DNA from: Spirochaetaceae bacterium
GTDB lineage: Bacteria > Spirochaetota > Spirochaetia > DSM-27196 > PWMO01
Reading direction: 5' to 3'
NCBI GenBank assembly: GCA_003558175.1
Contig: PWMO01000017.1
Location: 1-14,915 of the forward strand
DNA: 14,915 bases
Shown here: in pieces, positions 1 to 7,056 of the stretch
How the letters are laid out: every line of letters starts with the position of its first letter
How positions within the stretch are numbered: the stretch's first letter is position 1
Notes under the pieces: model-generated
Databases searched by the model: none
Told to the model about the DNA's origin: nothing
What the model saw: the letters and a program-made list of their open reading frames with translations, nothing else
Translations under genes and position numbers: made by a program

Positions 1-1077
1 CGGTTCCTGCATCGCCTGCGAATAGCTGTTGACGTTGATGTAGATGCGCACTCCGGGCTTGCCCGGTTCGGTCTCCGGCACCGGATAGAGGCTGGTGATC
101 GGGCGTGACTGCACCAGGTGGATGGTTCCCGCCTCACGCGCCCACTCGATATCTTGAGGTTGGCCAAAGTGCCGTTCGGCGATGCGGGCGAGCGAATGAA
201 GCTCCGCGATCTCCGCGTCGCTCAGAGAAGCTGTCTCCTGCCGATCGACGGGGACCTCGGCGTGCGAGATGCCGTCGCTCGTGCGGATGGTCATCCGTTC
301 TTTGCGTGCGATCTGCGCCTCAACGATGCGGCCGTTCTGCTTATCGATGATCCACTGGTCGGGATTGACTTCACCGCTGACGATTGCCTCTCCCAGACCC
401 CAGGAGGCGTTCAGCAGCAGCTGATCCCGACGCCCGTTCAGAGGATTGGCGGTAAAGAGGATACCGGATACGTCCGCGGCCACCAGCTTCTGAACCACAA
501 CCCCGTGAGCGAGATCATCGTTGCGGATCCCCTGCTTGATCCGGTAGGACAGCGCTCTGGGATTCCAGAGTGATTCCCAGCAGCGCACGATGCGGTCAAG
601 CAGCTCAGAGACTCCGACAACGTTGAGAAAGGTGTCGTACTGCCCCGCGAACGAAAGCCCCGGGAGGTCTTCCGCGGTGGCAGAGGATCTGACCGCGACG
701 CTGACGCCGTCGCCGAGCGCGCGATACGCTTCGGTGATGGCTGCCGTGAGTTCCGCGGGAATCTGCACCGACTGAAAGAGCGCCTGGATCTGTTTCGCCG
801 CATGCTCCAACTGGCCTGCATCGTCGGCGGCGGTCCGGGAGAGAATTTCCCGGATGGATGCGTCGAGGTTCTGCTCGGCGATGACGGCCCGGTAGGCGTC
901 GGTTGAGACAACGAAGCCGGGCGGGACCGGCAGACCCGCGCGCTGCATCTCGCCGAGATTGACGGCCTTGCCTCCGGCGAAAGCGATCATGCCGCTGCCG
1001 AGCGAATCGAGCATCAGGATCCGCGTCGCGGCCGCGCCGGCATTGATGGTAGTCGTTCTATTCACGGTTCTGTTCAT
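1..1077 (-). CDS. PEP/pyruvate-binding dikinase, rifampin phosphotransferase-like, N-terminal part
   Basis: Partial gene: 359 codons are visible and the rest runs off the left edge. The product shows the N-terminal ATP-binding domain of the PEP synthase/PPDK family (PPDK_N). Seen are GGKAVNLGEM near residue 35, the nucleotide-binding stretch AVRSSATAEDLPG with SFAGQYDTFLNV just after it (about 128-152), NPDQWIIDK, and the domain end IEWAREAGTIHLVQSRPIT. After this comes SLYPVPE and, a few residues on, YINVNSYSQAMQEP. That resembles the linker entering the drug-binding domain of rifampin phosphotransferases rather than classical PpsA. The family transfers phosphate from ATP through a swivelling His domain, which is outside the window, so substrate is undecided between an antibiotic and pyruvate. 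The ATG at 1077 has AAGGA at 1085-1089, 7 nt away. This site overlaps the stop of the upstream TetR gene, so the two are co-transcribed and probably coupled. Confidence 0.85.
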   Translation of the reverse strand, partial: MNRTVNRTTTINAGAAATRILMLDSLGSGMIAFAGGKAVNLGEMQRAGLPVPPGFVVSTDAYRAVIAEQNLDASIREILSRTAADDAGQLEHAAKQIQALFQSVQIPAELTAAITEAYRALGDGVSVAVRSSATAEDLPGLSFAGQYDTFLNVVGVSELLDRIVRCWESLWNPRALSYRIKQGIRNDDLAHGVVVQKLVAADVSGILFTANPLNGRRDQLLLNASWGLGEAIVSGEVNPDQWIIDKQNGRIVEAQIARKERMTIRTSDGISHAEVPVDRQETASLSDAEIAELHSLARIAERHFGQPQDIEWAREAGTIHLVQSRPITSLYPVPETEPGKPGVRIYINVNSYSQAMQEP

Positions 1078-1087
1078 GGGTGGTTCC

Positions 1088-1765
1088 TTATTCTCTGGTT
1101 GACGGCGGTGTGCCGTTGTCCGGATACAACAGGTTCAGGTGGGGCTCCAGCAGGTTGATGGTGCCCTCGGGAAGCTCCAGCAGCGAGCATATAGCCCGTT
1201 CATAGAAGCCGATCCTTGTGGCTGCGGTCTCGCGATCAGCGCCGAGCCGGACGAGCTCGCGCAGCGCCGTCTTGAAGCGGCTCAGGACCACAAACAGCAG
1301 TTCAGCCATCTCCCGCGTGTCTGCGATCCGCAGTTCGCCGAGGGCACGAGCCTCATCCAGAACCGCGGTCAACAGGGGAACGATGCGCGCCCGCAGCCGA
1401 CCGGTGATCAGCTTTTCCAGCTTGAGGTTCTGGTTCCCGTCCAGCGCGCGGTGAACAACAGCCCGCGTCTCCGCGTGCCGGCTCTTGAACTGCTGCAGCA
1501 CAACGAACAGGTGGTTCAGCTTGCGGATGCCGCGGATGGCAGAATCGCGCAGGATGCTGTCGGTGAGCTCGAGCCCATCGCTGACGTAGGCCATGGCAAT
1601 GGCCTCGAGGATGTCATCTTTCGAGGTGAAGTGATGATAGAAGGCGCCTTTTGAAACCCCGACGGTATCGATGATCTCCTGAACGCTGGTGTTCTCGTAC
1701 CCCTGCACGGAAAACAGTCGCGCGGCGGTGGTGATGATGATCTCTTTGGTTGCTTTCGATCCCAC
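1088..1765 (-). CDS. TetR/AcrR-family transcriptional regulator
   Basis: Protein of 225 residues with a typical TetR N-terminal DNA-binding domain. RLFSVQGYENTSVQEI is followed by the recognition helix region VGVSKGAFYHHFTSKDDIL (about residues 35-53), then a variable helical ligand-binding domain. I chose the GTG at 1763-1765 because GAGG lies 6 nt upstream. The longer frame beginning at 1834 would start inside the -10 region and place the operator inside the gene. The gene is the first of a two-gene unit with the dikinase at 1-1077. The palindrome at 1797-1817 sits at the predicted transcription start, so autorepression with release by a small ligand is the likely mode. The ligand cannot be told from sequence. 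The family assignment is firm and the link to the dikinase is inferred from adjacency. Confidence 0.93.
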   Translation of the reverse strand: MGSKATKEIIITTAARLFSVQGYENTSVQEIIDTVGVSKGAFYHHFTSKDDILEAIAMAYVSDGLELTDSILRDSAIRGIRKLNHLFVVLQQFKSRHAETRAVVHRALDGNQNLKLEKLITGRLRARIVPLLTAVLDEARALGELRIADTREMAELLFVVLSRFKTALRELVRLGADRETAATRIGFYERAICSLLELPEGTINLLEPHLNLLYPDNGTPPSTRE

Positions 1766-1796
1766 GGTAATCCTCACATTGAGACGGCCGGACTCA

Positions 1797-1817
1797 AAAC
1801 CGACCGACCGTCGGTTT
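1797..1817. promoter_or_regulatory. TetR operator palindrome
   Basis: Inverted repeat AAACCGAC-n5-GTCGGTTT (8-bp perfect arms). A second overlapping perfect 13-bp palindrome, ACCGACCGTCGGT, lies at 1803-1815. The CCGAC/GTCGG style is typical of TetR-family operators. It lies just downstream of the predicted -10 box of the TetR gene and upstream of its GTG, where bound repressor would block transcription. Confidence 0.75.
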
Positions 1818-1825
1818 GTTTTATC

Positions 1826-1854
1826 ACAATACACTCGATCGGCGGTGGTGTCAA
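1826..1854 (-). promoter_or_regulatory. sigma70-type promoter of the tetR-dikinase unit
   Basis: On the minus strand TTGACA (1854-1849, perfect -35) is followed by a 17-bp spacer and TATTGT (1831-1826, 4 of 6 to the -10 consensus). The predicted start near 1819 touches the operator at 1797-1817, which supports both calls and the GTG at 1765 as the true start. Confidence 0.7.
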
Positions 1855-1902
1855 GCGTCTTTTTTGGATGCCGGCTGATCTATTGCTTCGGCCCTTGGTC
1901 GA

Positions 1903-3444
1903 TCATGCTCGCGAAGCGGCTCGTGCGGTCCGAACGGGAGCCAATGCGGAGAACACAAGTGCCGCGGCCGTCACAAGCAGCGCGGCGGCGAAGCGGGGCG
2001 TCTCACGTGGGAAAACGGAGGTGATAAACAGATATTCCTGCCGTGACGCCCACACCACGGCCCCGGTCATGGCCAGCGCAGTCACGAGTTCGACGCCGCG
2101 AGGCCAGACCGAGGCAAAGCGGCCGAGTGCGACACGCCGCTCACCAGCTGCCAAACCGAAGAGAACGGTCACCGTTCGCCACACCGCAAATAGAAACAGC
2201 AGGCTTACCAGGATCCTCATGGAAGTCACCGCGCCGCTGATCCGCGACATTCCCACCGGACCGAGTCCGACCCAGCGCGACCAGTCCCCGAGGATGTGTG
2301 CCATGAAGGGCCAGCTGCGCTGGCTGTTTGTCAGAATGACAATGGCGTCCCCGGTACCCGGTATCGCGTGGAAGTGGGTCATCCAGCCAAGCCCCTGCCC
2401 CCCGTGCCAGACCGCCGCAGATCCCCCCGGCAACTGCTCCAGGAAATGGCCGAGCCCGTAGCTGTCGGAAACCGTACCGAAGATCCCCGGGATGGCAACC
2501 TGCGGGGCGTACAGCTCGGCTCGGGCTGCAGCGGAGAGCACTGGAGACCCCGCCACATCGCCCGGCGCTTTCGCCGTAGCCGCCGCAAAGCGCCCCAGAT
2601 CGTGGATCGTGGCGAAGAGCCCCCCGCTCGCCCGGTTGGGGTAGAGAAACGGTTCGACGGGGGTACCGTCGATGCGGTAGCCCAGCGGCACCTCCCAATG
2701 CGGGTCCCAGTCGAAGCGCGCGGCGTGCATACCCAGCGGCTGCAAGACCTCGGTTTCCATGTACTCGGCAAATGCACGCCCGGTGACGCGTTCGACCAGG
2801 AGTTCCAACAGGGCATAACTTGAGTTCGAATAGGCGAAACCGGAACCTGGCTCGCGGAACAGCCGAACGGAATCCCCCACCAGCCCCGCTTCCAGCGAAG
2901 GGATCGGCTGTCCGGGGGCGTAGTGCACGCCGATGGGACCCAGCGGAACCCCCGCGTTCAAGCTCAACAGGCGCCGCACGGTTACCGCGCGTGCGTCATA
3001 GCGGGAGTCGGGAAACTGCCATTCACCCAGGTAGTCTACTACCGGATCGTCCAGACCAATCAGCCCCTGATCCACCAGCCGCATCACGCCCCACGCCGTG
3101 ACCGACTTGGAGATCGAGTGCGCCATCATCATGTGCCCGGTGGATAGCGCAACGCCCACCTCACGATCGGCGTAGCCGAAGGCGTTTGACCAGATCGGCT
3201 CGCCGTCGTGCACCAGCAGCACGCTCACGCCCGGGATTTCGCCGGCGCTCATGCTCCGGCTGATCGCGGCTTCAAGGTGGCTGACAAACTCTTGTGCATT
3301 GAGCGTCGCGAGATCGGGATTGCGCGCGCCACCGGCAAGATGCAAGGCGATCAATACGACAGCGGCGACCAGTGTACCCACGTGGATCGTCGTGTGTAGT
3401 CGCCGCTTTAGCGAAGACAACGCTCTCTCATCTGAAACGGTCAC
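1903..3444 (-). CDS. Membrane-anchored serine hydrolase, beta-lactamase/PBP-like, with C-terminal TM helices
   Basis: Protein of 513 residues of the class C beta-lactamase/esterase fold (Pfam Beta-lactamase). All three active-site motifs are visible: SISK (nucleophile S110, K113), YSN at 205-207, and HGG at 347-349 in place of KTG. An N-terminal hydrophobic segment (about 22-38) should anchor it with the catalytic domain outside the cytoplasm. Three or four further hydrophobic segments follow the domain (about 409-430, 452-467, 484-503). Likely activities are D-amino-acid peptidase, esterase or related hydrolysis in the cell envelope. True antibiotic hydrolysis cannot be claimed. The GTG start at 3444 has AGGAG 9 nt upstream. 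It follows a second serine hydrolase gene on the same strand after a 161-bp gap holding an 18-bp tandem repeat, so the two may be one unit. The gap downstream to the TetR promoter is short and shows no clear terminator. Confidence 0.88.
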   Translation of the reverse strand: MTVSDERALSSLKRRLHTTIHVGTLVAAVVLIALHLAGGARNPDLATLNAQEFVSHLEAAISRSMSAGEIPGVSVLLVHDGEPIWSNAFGYADREVGVALSTGHMMMAHSISKSVTAWGVMRLVDQGLIGLDDPVVDYLGEWQFPDSRYDARAVTVRRLLSLNAGVPLGPIGVHYAPGQPIPSLEAGLVGDSVRLFREPGSGFAYSNSSYALLELLVERVTGRAFAEYMETEVLQPLGMHAARFDWDPHWEVPLGYRIDGTPVEPFLYPNRASGGLFATIHDLGRFAAATAKAPGDVAGSPVLSAAARAELYAPQVAIPGIFGTVSDSYGLGHFLEQLPGGSAAVWHGGQGLGWMTHFHAIPGTGDAIVILTNSQRSWPFMAHILGDWSRWVGLGPVGMSRISGAVTSMRILVSLLFLFAVWRTVTVLFGLAAGERRVALGRFASVWPRGVELVTALAMTGAVVWASRQEYLFITSVFPRETPRFAAALLVTAAALVFSALAPVRTARAASRA

Positions 3445-3558
3445 CGCGAGTTTCTCCTACAGACAAGCTGCCGATAGATGTGCGAAATCGACGGCGGCGA
3501 AACCGGTCGCTGGTTCGCGCACCGTCATAGGTCTTGCGGGAAAACCCCGTCCTATCCA

Positions 3559-3598
3559 GTACCGGTATCGTGCCACGTACCGGTATCGTGCCACGTAC
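3559..3598. repeat. 18-bp tandem repeat, 2.2 copies
   Basis: The unit GTACCGGTATCGTGCCAC occurs at 3559-3576 and again identically at 3577-3594, followed by the first four bases of a third copy. Each unit contains the 8-bp palindrome TACCGGTA. It lies in the 161-bp gap between the two serine hydrolase genes. It could be a pair of regulator sites, a local slippage duplication, or part of the folded mRNA between the two genes. I see no T-run that would make it a terminator. Confidence 0.85.
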
Positions 3599-3605
3599 GG
3601 GCATT

Positions 3606-4763
3606 TCACCGCTTGAGTCCCTCGATCTCGTGCAGAACTCTGGGAACGAACCGGAACGGAAGCGGAGCGGCAGTGGCCTGATCGACGCAGCCGGCAAGGT
3701 AGAGATCGAGTTCGCCACAGTAGAACAGCCAGGTTCCGGTGGAACCGGTGTGGCCGATCACCGGGGGTATCCGCCGCAACGGCGTCAAGGCGCGGGGCAG
3801 AGCGAGTCGCATCATTCCCGCCCCGTACTCTATCGGTGATCGCGGGAGCCGGAAGGCCGAGCGATCCCAGAATTGGGAGAACCGACGAAAGCTGCCGTAC
3901 AGAACGGCGCCGGTCTGCGGATTATCAAACAAAGTCCCGGACATGAGAGCACGAAGAAACAGTATCAGATCAGCGGTCGTGCTGTAGATGTCGCGGATGG
4001 ACTCCAGGGCAAGCGGCAGCACCAGCGGTTGATCCCCTGCCCACGGCGTCGAGGGCGTAATCGGCATATCCCGCGGCGGTCGTTCGGGCAGCCAGGTAGT
4101 ACGCAGACCGAGCGGCTCGACGATTTCCTGCTGGTATATGTCCGGCAGCGTCCGGCCCGTCACCGATTCGATGATCGCCATCAGCAACTGGAATCCGGTG
4201 TCCGAATAACGTACCAGCGGCCTGGCGGCGTTGAGGTCCTGTGGCGGGAAATGGGGCGTCAGCTCGTCGCGGACAACTGCGGCGACTGCTTCAATATCAA
4301 ACCTGCGATCATTCCCGGCAAAGAGCCGGTCGATCAGCGGCAGCTTGCCCTTCGCTCGGTCCTCGAGCCAGTCGGGAAGCCCCGACATGTGGCACAGCAA
4401 GTGCGACACGGTGATCTGCCCGGAATAATCGGTACCGTTCAGCCGGTGCAGTCCATCGGTCACCGTCCGCGGCAGATAGTCCGCCATCGGGGCATCCAGG
4501 CGGACCGCCCCCCGTTCCACCAGTTTCAACAGCGCAGCTGCTATGAACAGCTTGGTGATGCTCGCGGTGAAAAACGGCGTCTGCGGCCGCATCGGCGTGC
4601 CGTCGGGATGCGCGGAACCCGACACGAAGACCCGCTGGTAGGACCGGTCGCCATTTTCGATGGCAAAGATGGCGTGGTGTATTGTCTTCTTCCTGGTCAG
4701 GGCATCGACCATCCGCTGAATGCGGCCGTCGAGACTGCTTGCGTTACCGGCGTTCACGTGCAT
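3606..4763 (-). CDS. Serine hydrolase, beta-lactamase family, probably cytoplasmic
   Basis: Protein of 385 residues with the class C beta-lactamase/EstB fold. SITK gives nucleophile S68 and K71, YSD at 186-188 replaces the usual YxN, and HTG at 338-340 is the third motif. There is no signal peptide or membrane segment, so an intracellular esterase or peptidase is more likely than a cell-wall enzyme. It is the first gene of a probable pair with the membrane hydrolase at 1903-3444, but sequence identity between them appears low, so they are not a recent duplication. The ATG at 4763 has no Shine-Dalgarno. A -10-like TATATT ends 6 nt upstream, suggesting a leaderless transcript. A later in-frame ATG (residue 18) also lacks a good ribosome-binding site. 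Family assignment is firm and substrate is unknown. Confidence 0.87.
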   Translation of the reverse strand: MHVNAGNASSLDGRIQRMVDALTRKKTIHHAIFAIENGDRSYQRVFVSGSAHPDGTPMRPQTPFFTASITKLFIAAALLKLVERGAVRLDAPMADYLPRTVTDGLHRLNGTDYSGQITVSHLLCHMSGLPDWLEDRAKGKLPLIDRLFAGNDRRFDIEAVAAVVRDELTPHFPPQDLNAARPLVRYSDTGFQLLMAIIESVTGRTLPDIYQQEIVEPLGLRTTWLPERPPRDMPITPSTPWAGDQPLVLPLALESIRDIYSTTADLILFLRALMSGTLFDNPQTGAVLYGSFRRFSQFWDRSAFRLPRSPIEYGAGMMRLALPRALTPLRRIPPVIGHTGSTGTWLFYCGELDLYLAGCVDQATAAPLPFRFVPRVLHEIEGLKR

Positions 4764-4769
4764 ACCGGC

Positions 4770-4798
4770 AATATAGCGTTGCTCGCGTCAGGACGCAA
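4770..4798 (-). promoter_or_regulatory. Promoter for the serine hydrolase gene, leaderless arrangement
   Basis: On the minus strand TTGCGT (4798-4793) is followed by a 17-bp spacer and TATATT (4775-4770, 5 of 6). Only six bases separate the -10 box from the ATG at 4763, so the predicted +1 is at or next to the start codon. The -35 match is weak (3 of 6). Confidence 0.45.
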
Positions 4799-4953
4799 GC
4801 GAAAAACACGGAGTGCAAACCGGGTTCACCCGCAGCGCGTCGAACGCACGCTCCCTCCCTCGGTGAGAGCACCAGATCACCAATCTCAAACGGCAGTTCT
4901 TCAGCGGACGACAGAGTCAGCCGCGCGCTGCGCCTCGGCGAGCAGAGGATTTT

Positions 4954-5067
4954 ATGGACTTTAACTGTATTATTGCTTTATTAGTTATCACGCAGTATAT
5001 TGAGATACAGCTGCTGAAGGATGGGGAACCTCCTGCTCATGACACAGACTACGAGATAGACGCATAA
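4954..5067 (+). CDS. Possible small membrane-type protein of 37 residues
   Basis: A short open frame starts at ATG 4954, has AGAGGA ending 4 nt upstream as a good Shine-Dalgarno site, and ends at TAA 5065-5067. The product begins MDFNCIIALLVITQYIE, a hydrophobic stretch of about 15 residues, and ends in an acidic tail, DTDYEIDA. I do not recognise it. It lies 73 bp upstream of the response regulator on the same strand and could be a leader or a small membrane partner. Against it, a promoter-like sequence lies inside the frame and its base composition differs from neighbouring genes. It may be chance or a remnant. Confidence 0.3.
   Translation: MDFNCIIALLVITQYIEIQLLKDGEPPAHDTDYEIDA
4973..5001 (+). 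promoter_or_regulatory. Candidate promoter of the response regulator-fapA unit
   Basis: TTGCTT (4973-4978), a 17-bp spacer and TATATT (4996-5001, 5 of 6) lie in the AT-rich island upstream of the response regulator. The predicted start near 5008 gives a 5' leader of about 130 nt. The -35 box is weak. The call competes with the small open frame at 4954-5067. Confidence 0.45.
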
Positions 5068-5140
5068 TTTCACGCCCTTCTTTTCAAATGCAGTTCGCAG
5101 CCGTACAGCACACCACCGAGGGTGCAAAGGAGTACGTGAC

Positions 5141-5488
5141 ATGAAACGAATCCTTTTCATAGACGATGAGAAGCAGATTCTCGACTCGGTGCAGTTGATC
5201 CTGGAAACGATGGGCTACCAGGTCGTGACGCACGAGACTGCTACCGAGGGTCTTCAGACCGCGTTAAACGATTCGTTCGATCTGATCCTGGTGGACATCC
5301 GTATGCCCGAAATGAACGGCGCCGAGGTAACAGAAGAGATTTTGCGCAACAAACCGCAGGCCTCGGTACTTGTACTCACCGTGTACCCCTCCGACCCTCT
5401 CGCCCGGCGCGCACTGGAGTCAGGAGCGTGCGGCCTGGTCCGCAAACCATTCGAGGTGGCGAAAATTCTCGAGCATCTCGAGGAGTAA
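5141..5488 (+). CDS. Single-domain response regulator (receiver only)
   Basis: Protein of 115 residues that is one CheY-like receiver and nothing else. The acidic pocket is D8-D9, the phospho-acceptor is D52 in LVDIRMPEMNG, and the switch residues are T80 and K102 in the VRKPF motif. It has no DNA-binding or enzymatic output domain, so it must act by binding a partner or passing phosphate on. AGGAG 8 nt before the ATG gives a strong start. The next gene, a FapA/DUF342 protein, begins 6 bp after the stop and its ribosome-binding site overlaps the end of this gene, so translation is likely coupled. A histidine kinase fragment lies at the far end of that gene (6826-7041). The original arrangement was probably receiver, FapA and kinase, and the kinase that phosphorylated this protein may be gone from the locus. 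Confidence 0.93.
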   Translation: MKRILFIDDEKQILDSVQLILETMGYQVVTHETATEGLQTALNDSFDLILVDIRMPEMNGAEVTEEILRNKPQASVLVLTVYPSDPLARRALESGACGLVRKPFEVAKILEHLEE

Positions 5489-5494
5489 CTCGAA

Positions 5495-6979
5495 ATGCGA
5501 AAACAACAGAAACAGCTGGGAGCTGATCGGATATCCGAGGTGCTGCATGAGTCCGAGCAGCTCATCAATGAACTCAAGGCCTTCACGACGGAACCCGTAG
5601 AACAGAACCAAGTCCAACTTGAAGAGAATCTGCGGCGTGAGGCACAGAGACGATTTCGCAGCGTACCCAACTACGGTGAATACGTTCATATCGATGGATA
5701 CGTCGAAATCTCCCTCAGCGATGACGGCATGGCGGCTTATGCGGATTTCTATCCGCCGTCGGAAGGAATGCAACCGCTGGCCCTTGATGAAGTTTATCGT
5801 CAGATTGACGAGTGTGGCGTAACGCACGGCGTCGATCATCGGTTGATCAAGGATTGCCTGATGCGCTGCAATCTCGAACATACAGAGGTCTCGAACGTGC
5901 TGATAGCGCGTGGGACGCCTCCTTCCGACGAGGTTCCGGAACACCTGGTGCCGGACATACAGGCGGAGAAGCTGCCCACGGCGCCGCGCGTAACTGCCGA
6001 CGAACGGGTGGATTTCCGCGCCCTCTCTCCGTACGTTCTGGTAAGCTCCGGTGAGCGCGTGGCCCACGCCGTTCCGTTACAGCGCGGAGTTGAAGGGAGG
6101 TCGGTACGCGGCGAGACGGTGCCCTACGGGCGTCGCCCGGTGCGGTCCGTGAAGGCGGGAGCCAACACCACGCAAACCGGCGAAGGCCTGTTCGCGGCGA
6201 GCGACGGAATTCTCAAGCTTGACGGCGACACGGTCAACGTGGAGCAGGTGCTGGTGATTGACGGAGATGTGGATTACCACACCGGGCACATTGAGTTCCC
6301 GGGCGATATCGTCATCCGGGGACAGATCAAGGATGGGTTTCAGGTGCACGCGGGCGGGTCGATCTACTGCGAGAATACCATGGACGCCTCCGATGTAGTT
6401 GCCGGCGGAGATCTGGTCATCAGCCGCGGACTGATCGGGCGCCGCAGCGGTACCGCTCGGGTCGGTGGGAGCCTGCAAGCCAGGTTCATTGAGAACTGCT
6501 TTGTAGAAGCGCAGAGTGGCGTCAGGATTGAAGCCGGCATTCTGAACTCCCAGGTATACACAAAAGGAACCATTGAAGTCGGACCGCGCGGGATAGTAGT
6601 GGGAGGACGACTCTACGCCCAGCAGGGCTGTGTACTGACCCATATCGGCACCGAGGCCGGTCCCAAGACCGAAGTCTCTTGCGGGACAGACTACGCGGTG
6701 GAACAGAAGCTTGACTGGATTCGAGAACAGAGCGCGCGAATTGCGGCCAAGTTGAAAGAGATACGAGTCCTGCGGCACGGCGCCCAGCACGTGACGACTG
6801 TAGCCCCGTCTGCAGCCCAGACTGAACCGCCGCGCGCGCCCACGAACCGTTCTTCAGCACGCGGTTCCTCGGTCGAGGCCTCGGGCTCTCGGCGGTCTAC
6901 GGAATCGTCCGGGCGCACGACGGCGCGCTCCACATTGAGAGCGAGCCCGGAAACGGGACTCGCGTGGACGTCTATCTGA
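5495..6979 (+). CDS. FapA-like DUF342 protein with an aberrant C-terminus
   Basis: Protein of 494 residues. After a charged N-terminal helix (1-60) comes a FapA N-terminal-like domain (about 62-150). A right-handed beta-helix typical of DUF342/FapA polymer-like proteins follows (about 240-395), with repeats such as [21 protein letters not shown] and [14 protein letters not shown] short coiled coil (about 405-430) ends the recognisable part. FapA proteins in other bacteria affect polar flagellar assembly and signalling, and the role here is unknown. From about residue 444 the sequence turns into a Ser/Arg/Thr-rich tail ([14 protein letters not shown] and on). It is simply the wrong-frame reading of histidine kinase DNA, so roughly the last 50 residues are not native. 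The body may still fold. The gene is coupled to the receiver gene 6 bp upstream. Whether this truncated allele functions cannot be told. Confidence 0.85.
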   Translation: MRKQQKQLGADRISEVLHESEQLINELKAFTTEPVEQNQVQLEENLRREAQRRFRSVPNYGEYVHIDGYVEISLSDDGMAAYADFYPPSEGMQPLALDEVYRQIDECGVTHGVDHRLIKDCLMRCNLEHTEVSNVLIARGTPPSDEVPEHLVPDIQAEKLPTAPRVTADERVDFRALSPYVLVSSGERVAHAVPLQRGVEGRSVRGETVPYGRRPVRSVKAGANTTQTGEGLFAASDGILKLDGDTVNVEQVLVIDGDVDYHTGHIEFPGDIVIRGQIKDGFQVHAGGSIYCENTMDASDVVAGGDLVISRGLIGRRSGTARVGGSLQARFIENCFVEAQSGVRIEAGILNSQVYTKGTIEVGPRGIVVGGRLYAQQGCVLTHIGTEAGPKTEVSCGTDYAVEQKLDWIREQSARIAAKLKEIRVLRHGAQHVTTVAPSAAQTEPPRAPTNRSSARGSSVEASGSRRSTESSGRTTARSTLRASPETGLAWTSI

Positions 6980-7041
6980 AGCACGACAATGGCCGCAAGT
7001 ACGGGCAGAGCGGCATGGCACTCAGCGAGGTCAGCCGCTGA
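6826..7041 (+). pseudogene. 3' remnant of a histidine kinase (ATPase G2 box to C-terminus)
   Basis: Read in the frame containing 6844-6846, the DNA encodes [12 protein letters not shown], then [16 protein letters not shown], and then [14 protein letters not shown]. These are the F, G2 and final strand motifs of a HATPase_c domain. It continues to a TGA at 7039-7041, with a TGA at 6823-6825 directly upstream in the same frame. There is no H box, N box or G1 box, so it cannot be a working kinase. It is offset by two bases from the FapA frame, which reads through it until 6979. The nearest relative visible here is the end of the B12 kinase at 8675-10840 ([28 protein letters not shown]), but the DNA differs at many bases, so it is not a recent copy. 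I read it as the scar of a deletion that joined fapA to the tail of a downstream kinase gene. Confidence 0.85.
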
Positions 7042-7056
7042 CCCGAACAGCGCCTA

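Larger units (their letters stand above)
4764..5140. other. Divergent intergenic region with an AT-rich core
   Basis: This gap of 377 bp separates the leftward hydrolase gene from the rightward response regulator. The left part (4799-4940) is GC-rich and I see nothing firm in it apart from the short dyad GCGTC-AG-GACGC near 4785-4796, which overlaps the hydrolase -35. About 4950-5010 is markedly more AT-rich than its surroundings. It holds both a possible 37-codon gene and a promoter-like pair, which are described separately and may be alternatives. Confidence 0.6.

Noticed and set aside
1088..1834. Longer TetR reading starting at GTG 1834
   Set aside because: It would begin inside the promoter and code through the operator. 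The GTG at 1765 has a proper GAGG site and gives the normal TetR N-terminus.
3873..4964. A 363-codon open frame on the plus strand
   Set aside because: It lies opposite the serine hydrolase with intact SxxK, YSD and HTG motifs. The translation is rich in Arg, Gln and His with no domain, and it runs past the divergent promoter.
6844..6979. A programmed frameshift making a FapA-kinase fusion
   Set aside because: The kinase part would lack H, N and G1 boxes, so no working kinase would result, and I see no slippery heptamer with a following stem near the junction.
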